From Cohnella herbarum (GTDB lineage Bacteria; Bacillota; Bacilli; Paenibacillales; Paenibacillaceae), in contig NZ_CP051680.1 in the NCBI RefSeq assembly GCF_012849095.1, forward strand, positions 6,630,001 to 6,694,000: DNA of 64,000 nt, given 5' to 3'. Position 1 is the stretch's first letter; every line of letters begins with the position of its first letter. The notes beneath the pieces were generated by a model that was not told the DNA's origin, did not search any database, and saw nothing but the letters and a program-made list of their open reading frames with translations. Position numbers and translations under genes: made by a program. Below, piece by piece: positions 8,481 through 16,998 of this stretch.

Positions 8481-10039
8481 ATGGAGTACCTCTAAACCAG
8501 AAGTTACTTGTTGTGTTCAATGTGGTGGAAAGTTGAAACGAAGTCACACAGCTTGGAAGAAAAATATATCCACCTTACATGGTGTCATTCAAGCTTGGAG
8601 CATGGCTTATGTATGCGCAAATCCAAGCTGTTCATTTCCAAAAACCTACTACAAATCAGTGGAAGCAGATTCACTGGCTATGAAGCACACTTCATATGGT
8701 TTTGACGTGCTTGCTTTAGTTGGTCAGCTACGTTTCAAGCATCATATGACCATAGCTGAGATCACGGAAGAACTAACTGGACGGGGTGTGGCCACATCAG
8801 AGCGAAATGCCCAAAGACTTTATGAGCGTTATCTGACGCTATTGCGTTCAAGTGTAACGGAATTTGTAAAAGAACAGCTTAAGCAGGTTGTCGATCTACG
8901 TAAAGGAATTATGATCTCGATGGATGGTGTGCAGCCAGAGAAAGGTAATGAAACCCTGTATGTTATTCGAGAAGTATTCAGCGGAACGATTCTTGTCGCC
9001 AAGAACGTCAAAAGCAGTTCTACTGAAGAACTAAAAAGTCTTATTCAACCCGTTATCGATCTTGGATTTCCAATCATCGGAATCGTGACAGACGGACAAC
9101 AGTCTATTCGGCTTGCCATGGAATCCCTGCTTCCTGAAGTGCCCTATCAGTACTGCCAGTATCATTACTTGAAGGATATTGCCAAGCCCATTGTAGAACT
9201 GGATCGGAAATTAAAAACCGGCATCAAGAAAAGTCTCCGAGGAATCCGAGCTATTGAACGGAAGCTGGTTAAAGACAACTCCGAGGATTCAGAAATTGCG
9301 AAGGATTATCTAGCCGCTGTGCGCTCGGTACTACTTGAAGATGGGAACCCTCCTTTAGATTTGCCAGGCATTCGAGTGTTTGAAACATCCGAAGTCATAC
9401 AGGCATCGCTGCTAAGCTGCCTGAGTAAAAAAAGAGCCATCTCTACTCCAAAACGTATTTAGAATTTTCAGTAAACTTGAAGAGTATCGCTCATTGTATG
9501 AAGAAGTAAAGCGCTGGTCATACGCTCTACAGCATGTCGCCACCGTCCTCAATCCCACAGTTGACCAAAGCAGCGATTCCGTACGGTTCCATATGCATTG
9601 CTTACTTCAATGGCTAGATGTAACTTACTCAAAAGAATCCGACCATCCGATGTTATCTAATTTAAAGAGTTACACAAAAGGGTTTTGGAAGGGTTTGTTT
9701 ACCTGTTACGACTACCCTTATCTTCATCGTACGAATAATGACCACGAAAGATTTTTTCGTAAAACGAAGACACGACACCGTAGGATGACAGGACTCCGAA
9801 GCTGGAACGAATATATCGTCCGCTCCGGAGAGTTTGTTGTGTTCGTCGATGATGCACTCCGCCAAAGCAATCTCATTGAACGACTTCAAAGTGTAAGCTA
9901 TGCCGAATTCCAAAACGAGCGGCAAAGATGGTTTCGTCGATTAGAGGAAACCACCAAACGTCGACGATTTAGAAGAAACCCTGCAAAGTATCTTCAAGCA
10001 CTTGAAAATAAGTATTGCATGTTAATTGGTCAGTCGTAG
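8371..10039 (+). pseudogene. DDE/MULE-like transposase split by a frameshift, family unassigned
   Basis: Two adjoining frames make one protein of about 550 residues. The first ends at 9462; after an A7 run (9427-9433) the next frame resumes as EPSLLQNVFRIFSKLEEYRS and runs to 10039. The shift needed is +1 (or -2), not the -1 shift typical of programmed frameshifting, so a simple indel is most likely. Features: an N-terminal zinc-finger-like CCVQC...CANPSC, then probable DDE residues in MDGVQ, TDGQQSI and NNDHERFF, with CQYHYLKDIAK between. The frame has no clear start: it opens inside the 51-bp array, and the homologous part begins near 8482. I could not place it in a named IS family, and no terminal inverted repeats were found. 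Confidence 0.7.
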
Positions 10040-10085
10040 AAAAAAATGCCCACCACCATGTTTTGACTAACTGGCTTTTAAAAAA

Positions 10086-11321
10086 TTATTGAGTTCCTGT
10101 TAGCTTGAGCTCTACTTGGTAACCTAGTTGTTGAAGTTGCTTCGTCAGTCGCTCTGTCATCTTCTCGGTCGGTATTTGGAAGAATGACTGTTCTAAATGA
10201 GCATATTCGACTCGGTTTTTGAGTAGCGCATAAGCGATTCTAAGAAGGAGGTGCGCCGTAGCAACAGCGGCTTTCTGTTCGCCTCTTCGTTTTCGAATTC
10301 GACGAAAGTATTCTCCGATTCGATTTTGGTGCACGCTGTTGGCCCAAGCTGCTTGGCATAAGATCCCTTTTGCTTGATTATTTCCTTTTCGTGATTTAGC
10401 CGTCTTTTTAACGCCTGCGCTCTCATTGTTTCCAGGACATACGCCCACCCATGAAGCAAGCTTGGCGTCAGAGGAAAAATAGTTTGCTGCATTCGGGCTA
10501 ATTTCTGCCATAAGCGTGGTTGCTGCAATTTCGTCAATACCTGGGATAGAATCGAGCAATTTCACCTCTTCTTGGTAAGGTTTCACTAACACTTGAATGT
10601 TCTCTTCTAGCCGCCCAATTTGATCTTCGAGAAACTTCAAGTGTTCCATGTGGTACTTGATCATCTCGCGATGATGGTATAGCAATTTACCGTTCAGTGC
10701 ATCCATGAGCAGGTTAACTTTCTTCTTTAACTGGTTTTTCACCAGATCGCGAACCGTGTCTTCTTCCAGTACTTCGCCGTCTATGAGTTTCTCCAGCAAG
10801 GCACGTCCGCTGACGCCGAACAAATCGGACATGTAGGTTGTCAGCTTGATATTGGCATCCTGCAGAATTTTATGAACACGATTCTTTTCCGAGGTTGACT
10901 GCTGAACGAGCTTGCGACGGTAACGCGTTTTGTCCCGCAATTCGCGAATTTCCCGGGTTGCAACCATGCTTGGCTCAATCAATCCGCACCGATGTAGTTG
11001 CGCGATCCATTGCGCGTCTTTTACGTCTGTTTTGCGTCCCGGAAGGTTTTTGATGTGTTGTGGGTTGGCGAGCACTAACTTACAGGTGGACTCGAGGACA
11101 TTCCATACCGGCTTCCAGAGTACGCCGGTACTTTCCATGGCTGCTTCAGTGCAGTTATTTTCCGCAAGCCAGTCTTGCAATTGCAGCAGTTCTTTTGTTG
11201 TCGTCCCAAAAGTCTGAATGAGCGTTTTGGGCTTGCCTTCAATTGGACCGGTAAGGATACAAGCGACAACCGTCTTCTGATGAACATCCAATCCCGCACA
11301 GGTGATTCGTAAAGCATCCAT
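10086..11321 (-). CDS. IS110-family DEDD transposase/recombinase
   Basis: A 411-residue intact protein. The N-terminal RuvC-like DEDD domain shows D in CAGLDVHQKT, E in AAMESTGVLW and D/D in GRKTDVKDAQWIA; the C-terminal Tnp_20 domain (LLDSIPGIDEIAATTLMAEI, then ASWVGVCPGNNESAG) holds the conserved region with the catalytic Ser. Start ATG 11321 with AAGGTG upstream. Family knowledge: IS110 recombinases use a structured bridge RNA to pair donor and target. Intact motifs and no frameshift suggest it may still be active. It is a different lineage from the IS110-family gene at 35.0-36.3 kb. Confidence 0.93.
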   Translation of the reverse strand: MDALRITCAGLDVHQKTVVACILTGPIEGKPKTLIQTFGTTTKELLQLQDWLAENNCTEAAMESTGVLWKPVWNVLESTCKLVLANPQHIKNLPGRKTDVKDAQWIAQLHRCGLIEPSMVATREIRELRDKTRYRRKLVQQSTSEKNRVHKILQDANIKLTTYMSDLFGVSGRALLEKLIDGEVLEEDTVRDLVKNQLKKKVNLLMDALNGKLLYHHREMIKYHMEHLKFLEDQIGRLEENIQVLVKPYQEEVKLLDSIPGIDEIAATTLMAEISPNAANYFSSDAKLASWVGVCPGNNESAGVKKTAKSRKGNNQAKGILCQAAWANSVHQNRIGEYFRRIRKRRGEQKAAVATAHLLLRIAYALLKNRVEYAHLEQSFFQIPTEKMTERLTKQLQQLGYQVELKLTGTQ

Positions 11322-11566
11322 CTATACACCTTCTAACATCGATTTAGAACAGACCATGCAGCTCGATTGTGAAAGTTTATACGCGTCTTGGTCAGACAAT
11401 GGGCAGCTCTCGCAACTGCAATAAGACGGGTTACTTTACGGGTTAACCAATACGCTACCGTCTTTTGATCTGTTCTACTATCTGTGTTGCCGACTTTTAC
11501 GGTTTTTAGAAGAATGATGCGTACGAACCCATTTTCATTCGTGGCGGCGATGGTCACATCATGAAG
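11322..11566 (-). ncRNA. Candidate bridge RNA region of IS110 element 1
   Basis: 245 bp of noncoding sequence 5' of the IS110 recombinase, the place where IS110-subgroup bridge RNAs are encoded. Several short inverted repeats are visible (for example GACGGGTTACTTTACGGGTTAACC near 11426 read as imperfect arms), but I could not fold it. Position is the only real evidence. It directly abuts the tandem array at 11567. Confidence 0.35.
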
Positions 11567-11815
11567 GTTACTTTTTGGCACTATTGCCCCATCCGTGCTC
11601 GTAGTTGGCTCTGTAGTGTTACTTTTCGGCACTATTGCTCCATCTGTGCTCGGAGTCGATTCTGTAGCGTTACTTTTTGGCACTATTGCCCCATCCGTGC
11701 TCGTAGTTGGCTCTGTAGTGTTACTTTTCGGCACTATTGCCCCATCTGTGCTCGGAGTCGGTTCTGTAGCGTTACTTTTTGGCACTATTTCTTCATCCGT
11801 GCTTGAGAGCTTACT
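11567..11815. repeat. Second 51-bp tandem array, five units with alternating variants
   Basis: GTTACTTTT starts at 11567, 11618, 11669, 11720 and 11771, exactly 51 bp apart. Units alternate between one variant (CCATCCGTGCTCGTAGTTGG) and another (CCATCTGTGCTCGGAGTCG), giving a 102-bp higher-order period. Frames stay open on both strands because 51 is a multiple of 3, so the 150-residue minus-strand frame with SNATEP/STDGAIVPK repeats is judged an artefact. Confidence 0.92.
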
Positions 11816-11910
11816 CAGAGTAATGTAATGGAAGCTTCTTTCCGGAGTTTACTGTATGGCGTGCATCCGAACAATTGATAGTCGCGCAGTTGAACAAACG
11901 AACTGCCGAA

Positions 11911-11942
11911 CAGCCGGACAGCCGGACAGCCGGACAGCCGGA
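11911..11942. repeat. 8-bp microsatellite, CAGCCGGA x4
   Basis: Four perfect direct copies of CAGCCGGA, preceded by diverged GAACAAACGAACTGC copies. It lies in a gene-free stretch between the 51-bp array and the palindromic repeats; the region 11830-12110 shows nothing else. Confidence 0.9.
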
Positions 11943-12112
11943 CTACAGATCCGCTAATTGCGATTAAATCTAGTTTTTCAGCACTGCTGCCGACTCAGAT
12001 GCGCTTATTTACCTCAATCACTGTATTTTATAGCGCGAAATTGAGCGATAACGGATTCTCTGTCCGCTCGATAGGAACATGTGCCGCCATCCAACAGGGC
12101 AGGCGATAGCCA

Positions 12113-12413
12113 TAACGGAACGGCGTTCCGTTAAGCCGCACCCTTACGGTAAATCCTCCGCGTTAACGGAATGTCGTTCCGTTAATTCTTTAACTCTTGA
12201 AAGAATGGTGCGATTGTCTGCGATATAACGGAACGGCGTTCCGTTAAGCCGCACCCTGACGGTAAATCCTCCGCGTTAACGGAATGTCGTTCCGTTAATT
12301 CTTTAACTGTTGAAAGAATGGGGCGATTGTCTGCGATATAACGGAATGTCGTTCCGTTAAGCCGCAATCTAACGATAAATCTCCCTCATTAACGGAACGC
12401 CGTTCCGTTAACT
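12113..12413. repeat. 113-bp tandem repeat built of TAACGGAA palindromes, about 2.7 units
   Basis: TAACGGAA with following palindrome recurs at 12113, 12226 and 12339 (period 113). Each unit holds two palindromes, AACGGAACGGCGTTCCGTT or AACGGAATGTCGTTCCGTT, separated by AAGCCGCA and CGGTAAATCCTCCGCG. It sits 220 bp upstream of the PucR regulator gene. From 12414 to 12632 there is only AT-rich leader with a -10-like TATAAT at 12550 and no good -35. Either a REP-like element or a cluster of regulator sites; the same TAACGGAA word occurs in other intergenic repeats of this window, favouring the first. Confidence 0.88.
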
Positions 12414-12632
12414 TGATTAGTTACCGAATACTCCTGAGTCAACGGGATAGCCATATTACCCATACCATTCAGAGCACCTCAAATGTTATATAATATAACA
12501 TTAATTTTGTTCACGCTGCACAATAAGGCCTAATCGGGTTATTTTACGTTATAATAGTTTACATAAACCATTGTTGTTAAGGGGCGGACTTCCTATAATC
12601 AGAACTATCAGAGAGGCGATGGAGGGGATCGG

Positions 12633-14252
12633 ATGCACATCACGGTGGAAAAAGCTCTTGGGATCTATCCGTTATCGGAGGGGAAACTCGTCGCGGGTAA
12701 ATCGGGTCTGTCGCGCATATTGAAGTCGGTCAACATTATCGACGCTCCGGATTTCATCGATTGGGTGAAGGAAGGCGACATGTTCTTCACTACAGCTTAC
12801 GTCTTTAAGGACCAATTAGAAGACGCGATTAAGCTGATTCGAAGCTTGAAGAGGAGCGGTTCTGCCGGTTTGGGCATTAAGTTGGGCCGTTTCTGGAGCG
12901 AGATGCCGACGGAGTTGGTCGACGAAGCGGATCGTCTGGGATTCCCGCTCATCGAGCTGCCCTATCCCTTCACCTTCTCCGATCAGATCAACGGGCTGTT
13001 TCAGGATGAGTTATCCCGCAGCACGGACATTCTCCATACGATCTTAGACAAGCAAAAGCGGCTCATGCAGCTTGCCCTGAGGCAGACCGACGGAGGGAAT
13101 TACTTCGAGCACATCGCTTCCGTCATAGAACTGCCGATGGCTGTTATCGGCGGCAGGGGACACATTTTGTTCAACGCGACGTTATGCTCCGACGGCGAGT
13201 TGATGAGCGATTGGCCGTGGGGGCCGCAAGTGCTGAAGGTTGTCCGGGGCGGCGTCCAGTTGATGCGGATCCCGCTTGTCCACCAGGACGAAACGATCGG
13301 ATTCGGATTGTTCATGCCGGCGGCTCCTCTATTAAGCAAAGCGGAAGAGGGCTTGTTCCACCAAGCGGCCGAGATGCTTTCCTATTATCTCGGGAACATG
13401 CTCGTGAAAAACTCCGAATCGTTCTTGCATCTTGATCTAAACGCGATGCTGATGAGGTACCTAACGGAAGGAGCGCCGATCGATGCGTTGCTCTCTTATG
13501 CGGAGAAGGCTGGCGTTCGCGTCTTCGAAGGCGACTATCAATGCGCCGTGTGCGTGTTTCGCGGAGCGTCCGAAGCCGATAGGGCGACCGGTTTGAAGGC
13601 GATTCGCCAGGAACTTGAATTTAATCCTTCTATTAAAGAACGCAAAGGCTATCACCTCGCGATGGAGGACGGGATTCTATCGATCTATCCGGCCGACGGC
13701 GCGGGAGCCGTCAAGGGACTAGCCGCCTTGCTCAAATCCGGACTGCCGCCGGCGGCAGCTTTCGGTAACGCTCAACCGGTATTCGCCTTAAGCTCGGTGA
13801 AGAATCGTCCGGATCGGCTTGCCGATGCCTTCTCGGAATGCTGGGAAACGTTAAAACTCGGCGAAAGGCTGCAAATGAGCGAGCGGGTGCTGCATTTCGA
13901 GACGATCCAACTGGCTCACCTCTTCCAGTTCGTGCCTCAGGAATCGATGCGGCGATACTGTCATCACGTGCTGGGCCCGTTGATAGATTCCGATTCGTTG
14001 TACGACCGGGAGATGCTGCAGACGTTGCAAACTTATGTTTTCAACGACGCTCAAGTCGGGGAGACGGCGAAACAATTGTTTATCCATCGCAATACGGCGG
14101 CTTATCGGCTCGAGAAAATCAGCGATACGCTGCAAATGGATTTCAAGAAGTCGAATGACCTTCTGCAATTGAGGCTGGCTTTCCTGTTTCTGCAAATGCA
14201 GCAAGGAGAAGAAAGGGAAGAACATCTTGCGGCTTCCATGCGCAGGTTCTAA
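12633..14252 (+). CDS. PucR-family transcriptional regulator
   Basis: A 539-residue protein. The N-terminal PucR domain covers about residues 8-125 (ALGIYPLSEGKLVAG, APDFIDWVKEGDMFFTTAY, GSAGLGIKLGRF). The middle is an unassigned sensory/GGDEF-like region. The C-terminal PucR helix-turn-helix (about 460-525) reads ETAKQLFIHRNTAAYRLEKI. Start ATG 12633 lies 5-6 nt after GGAGGGGA. Relatives (PucR, AdeR, AllR-type) control purine, amino acid or polyamine catabolism. It stands 33 bp before the BMP lipoprotein gene on the same strand, so it probably heads and controls the transport/deaminase operon that follows. The 113-bp palindromic repeat lies upstream. Confidence 0.92.
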   Translation: MHITVEKALGIYPLSEGKLVAGKSGLSRILKSVNIIDAPDFIDWVKEGDMFFTTAYVFKDQLEDAIKLIRSLKRSGSAGLGIKLGRFWSEMPTELVDEADRLGFPLIELPYPFTFSDQINGLFQDELSRSTDILHTILDKQKRLMQLALRQTDGGNYFEHIASVIELPMAVIGGRGHILFNATLCSDGELMSDWPWGPQVLKVVRGGVQLMRIPLVHQDETIGFGLFMPAAPLLSKAEEGLFHQAAEMLSYYLGNMLVKNSESFLHLDLNAMLMRYLTEGAPIDALLSYAEKAGVRVFEGDYQCAVCVFRGASEADRATGLKAIRQELEFNPSIKERKGYHLAMEDGILSIYPADGAGAVKGLAALLKSGLPPAAAFGNAQPVFALSSVKNRPDRLADAFSECWETLKLGERLQMSERVLHFETIQLAHLFQFVPQESMRRYCHHVLGPLIDSDSLYDREMLQTLQTYVFNDAQVGETAKQLFIHRNTAAYRLEKISDTLQMDFKKSNDLLQLRLAFLFLQMQQGEEREEHLAASMRRF

Positions 14253-14285
14253 ACATATAGAGACAACAAAAGTGGAGGGAATTCG

Positions 14286-15416
14286 ATGAGAAACGGCATA
14301 CGAACGTTTGGAGGAATACTGGTTCTTCTAATGGTAATAACGAGTTTGATCGGATGCGGAGCGGCTAACGAGCAATCCTCGGAAACGACCGGGGCTTCCG
14401 TTACCGGTTCCGGCGCCGCCGGGGATATCCCGAGAATCGCATTTATTTATGTAGGTACGGTCGGGGACGAAGGTTGGACTTACGAGCATGATCGCGGCCG
14501 CAAATATTTAGAAGAAAAGCTAGGGACGAAAATCGACTATGTGGAAAGCGTGCCGGAAAGCGCGGATGCGGAACGGGTGCTGACCGAGTTGGCTCAGAAT
14601 CACGATATTATTTTCGCGACGAGCTTCGGTCATATGGACTACACCTATAACGTTTCGCTGAAGTTTCCGAAGGTGAAGTTTCTACACGCGGCTGGCTATA
14701 AATCCGGGGAAAATATGGGGAATTATTTCGCTCGCAACTGGGATGGCAGCTACTTGGCGGGCATTGCCGCCGGCAAAGTGACGAAGAGCAACGTTATCGG
14801 TTATTTGGCCTCCTTCCCGATTCCGCAGCTCGTGTATAACATCAACGCGTTTGCGTTGGGAGCCCAGAGCGTAAATCCGGACGTCAAGGTTAAAGTCGTG
14901 TGGAACAATTCCTGGTATGATCCGACGAACGAACGTCAAGCATCGACGAGTTTGGCGGACGAAGGAGCAGACGTGCTTGTGTCGTATCCGGATTCTCCCG
15001 CGACGATCAAAGTGGCGGAGGAACGCGGAGTCTGGGGCGTGGGCAATTCAACCGAGATGGCCAGCTACGCGCCGAACGCTTACTTGACCAATCCGATCTG
15101 GAACTGGGGAGTGTACTACGAGAAAGTCGTGAAGGAAATCATGGACGGCACTTGGAAGGGCGGAAGTTACCTTGGCGGATTGGAAGACGGAATGGTGGAT
15201 CTCGCGGCATACGGCAGCAAAGTGCCGGAGGACGTCAAGAGTCTCGTGAACGAGAAAAAGGCGCTCATGCAAAAAGACGAATTGAACGTTTTCGTCGGTC
15301 CGGTGACCGATACGGAAGGCAACGTGAAGATCAAAGAAGGCGAGTCCATGAAGGACGAGGACATCATGCAGATGATGTGGTTCGTGAAAGGCGTAGAAGG
15401 CACTTTGCCTAAATAA
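14286..15416 (+). CDS. BMP-family ABC transporter substrate-binding lipoprotein
   Basis: A 376-residue exported lipoprotein with a signal peptide and lipobox (LIGCG; Cys at residue 24). The mature part has the BMP/PnrA pattern: IAFIYVGTVGDEGWTYEHDRG, then IIFATSFGHMDY, then GSYLAGIAAGKVTKSNVIGY. BMP proteins of this sort bind nucleosides or related molecules. Start ATG 14286 after GGAGGG. With the ATPase and two permeases downstream, it forms a complete BMP-type importer. The amidohydrolases at the end of the operon point to nucleobases or related amides as cargo, an inference. Confidence 0.93.
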   Translation: MRNGIRTFGGILVLLMVITSLIGCGAANEQSSETTGASVTGSGAAGDIPRIAFIYVGTVGDEGWTYEHDRGRKYLEEKLGTKIDYVESVPESADAERVLTELAQNHDIIFATSFGHMDYTYNVSLKFPKVKFLHAAGYKSGENMGNYFARNWDGSYLAGIAAGKVTKSNVIGYLASFPIPQLVYNINAFALGAQSVNPDVKVKVVWNNSWYDPTNERQASTSLADEGADVLVSYPDSPATIKVAEERGVWGVGNSTEMASYAPNAYLTNPIWNWGVYYEKVVKEIMDGTWKGGSYLGGLEDGMVDLAAYGSKVPEDVKSLVNEKKALMQKDELNVFVGPVTDTEGNVKIKEGESMKDEDIMQMMWFVKGVEGTLPK

Positions 15417-15462
15417 CGCGGCGGTTGGAATGGCGATCCTTCATCTAAAGGAGAGAACCGGT

Positions 15463-16998
15463 ATGCAACATGTTCATGCAGTGGAGATGTTAGGAATAGC
15501 CAAGAGATTCGGCAGCGTTAAGGCGACGGACGGAGTGGACTTTCTCGTGAAGAAGGGAGAGATCCATGCGCTTCTCGGGGAGAACGGAGCGGGGAAAAGC
15601 ACGCTGATGAGCATTCTCTTCGGATTGTACCGACCGGACGAAGGCGAGGTACGGATTCACGGAAAACCGGCTAAGCTGCGATCGCCTCATGATGCGGGGT
15701 TAGCCGGGATCGGTATGGTCCATCAGAATTTCAGGCTGGTACAGAACCTGAGCGCGCTGGAAAACATTATCTTGGGAGAATCGGCCGGATTATGGCGAGG
15801 CTCCGGATGGTTCAAACGGAAGAAGGAACAAATCGAAGCGTTGGCCGAGCAATTCGGCCTTCGCTTTCCTGTCGATCGGCCGATCTGGCAGCTTTCCGTC
15901 GGGGAGCAGCAGCGGGTGGAAATCGTCAAAACGCTGTACAAACACTCCGATATTATCATTCTGGATGAGCCGACCGCGGTTCTGACTCCGAATGAAGCGG
16001 AGGATCTGTACGCGACCTTGCTGCAATTAAAGCAAGGCGGCAAAACGGTCATCGTGACTACGCACAAGCTGAAGGAGGTCATGGCCTCCTGCGATACGAT
16101 ATCCATTATGCGTAAGGGGCGCATGATCGATTCGATGAATCGCGATGCGACTAACGAGAAGGAGCTGGCGCGGCTGTTAATGGGGCGCGAGCCTATGGCA
16201 TCCCTTCCGGTCGAGCGTAAGCCGGCGGGAGAGCTTCTGCTCGAGATCGAGGGACTCGAAGCTAAGGGGGATCACGGTCAACGAGCGTTGAGCGGCATCG
16301 ATTTGCGCGTATGCAAAGGAGAGATCGTCGGTATCGCCGGGGTGGCCGGGAACGGGCAGAAGGAGCTTGCCGAGGTGATTGCCGGAATGCGTCCGTCGCT
16401 CGAGGGGCGCTTAGCGTTCAAGGGCGAAGAAATACGGAAGCCTTCCATCGACGGCATGATTCGCAGGGGAGTCGCCCACGTTCCCGAGAATCGGATGAAG
16501 ATCGGGATGGCGGGAAGTTTGGACGTGACCGATAATCTGCTAATGAAATCCTATCGCTCGCCCGAACGTCGGAAATTCGGTTTTCTTAGGAAGAAGGCCA
16601 ATCGGGAGTGGGCGAACGAACTCGTGGAAGCCTACAACGTCGATACGCCTAACGTGGAAGCTTCCGTTCGTCAACTGTCCGGCGGGAACCAACAGAAACT
16701 GTTATTAGCGAGGGAAATCGATAGCCATCCGGATTTGCTTCTTGCCGTTCACCCGACTCAAGGGTTGGACGTAGGGGCGGCGGAAAGCGTTCATCGCTTG
16801 CTGATCCAACTGCGCAATCGGGACGGGGCTATCCTGCTCATCTCCGAGGATTTAGACGAAGTATTGAAGCTTTCTGATCGAGTGTTGGTCATCTTCAATG
16901 GTCGGATTAACGGGGAATTCATTCCGCACCAAACCCGTAAGGAAGATATCGGGCTGTGCATGACGGGGATGAAGGAAAGTCGGGAGGCGGCGGTATGA
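15463..16998 (+). CDS. BMP-type ABC importer, fused double ATPase (YufO-like)
   Basis: A 511-residue ATPase with two ABC domains in tandem. Domain 1 has Walker A GENGAGKST, signature LSVGEQQRVEI and Walker B IIILDEPTA. Domain 2 has degenerate Walker A GVAGNGQKEL, signature LSGGNQQKLLLAREI and an altered Walker B region LLLAVHPTQGLD, where the usual Glu after the Walker B Asp is replaced. Such asymmetry is normal for RbsA/YufO-like proteins. Start ATG 15463, 8 nt after AAAGGAGA; an in-frame ATG at 15430 has no site. It overlaps the next permease by 4 bp (ATGA), showing coupling. Confidence 0.93.
   Translation: MQHVHAVEMLGIAKRFGSVKATDGVDFLVKKGEIHALLGENGAGKSTLMSILFGLYRPDEGEVRIHGKPAKLRSPHDAGLAGIGMVHQNFRLVQNLSALENIILGESAGLWRGSGWFKRKKEQIEALAEQFGLRFPVDRPIWQLSVGEQQRVEIVKTLYKHSDIIILDEPTAVLTPNEAEDLYATLLQLKQGGKTVIVTTHKLKEVMASCDTISIMRKGRMIDSMNRDATNEKELARLLMGREPMASLPVERKPAGELLLEIEGLEAKGDHGQRALSGIDLRVCKGEIVGIAGVAGNGQKELAEVIAGMRPSLEGRLAFKGEEIRKPSIDGMIRRGVAHVPENRMKIGMAGSLDVTDNLLMKSYRSPERRKFGFLRKKANREWANELVEAYNVDTPNVEASVRQLSGGNQQKLLLAREIDSHPDLLLAVHPTQGLDVGAAESVHRLLIQLRNRDGAILLISEDLDEVLKLSDRVLVIFNGRINGEFIPHQTRKEDIGLCMTGMKESREAAV

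Larger units (their letters stand above)
10040..11566 (-). mobile_element. IS110-family element 1 (approximate limits)
   Basis: The limits are set by the end of the neighbouring transposase and the first unit of the 51-bp array; IS110 elements usually lack clear terminal inverted repeats. Contents are a DEDD transposase and about 245 bp of noncoding DNA upstream of it, the arrangement of the IS110 subgroup, in which the bridge RNA lies 5' of the recombinase gene. Confidence 0.6.

Noticed and set aside
11333..11785. 150-residue minus-strand frame with SNATEP/STDGAIVPK repeats
   Set aside because: Open on both strands because the period is a multiple of three; it also runs through the candidate bridge-RNA region.
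12487..12555. Sigma-A promoter for the PucR operon
   Set aside because: TATAAT at 12550 has no acceptable -35 at 16-18 bp, so it is not listed as a promoter.
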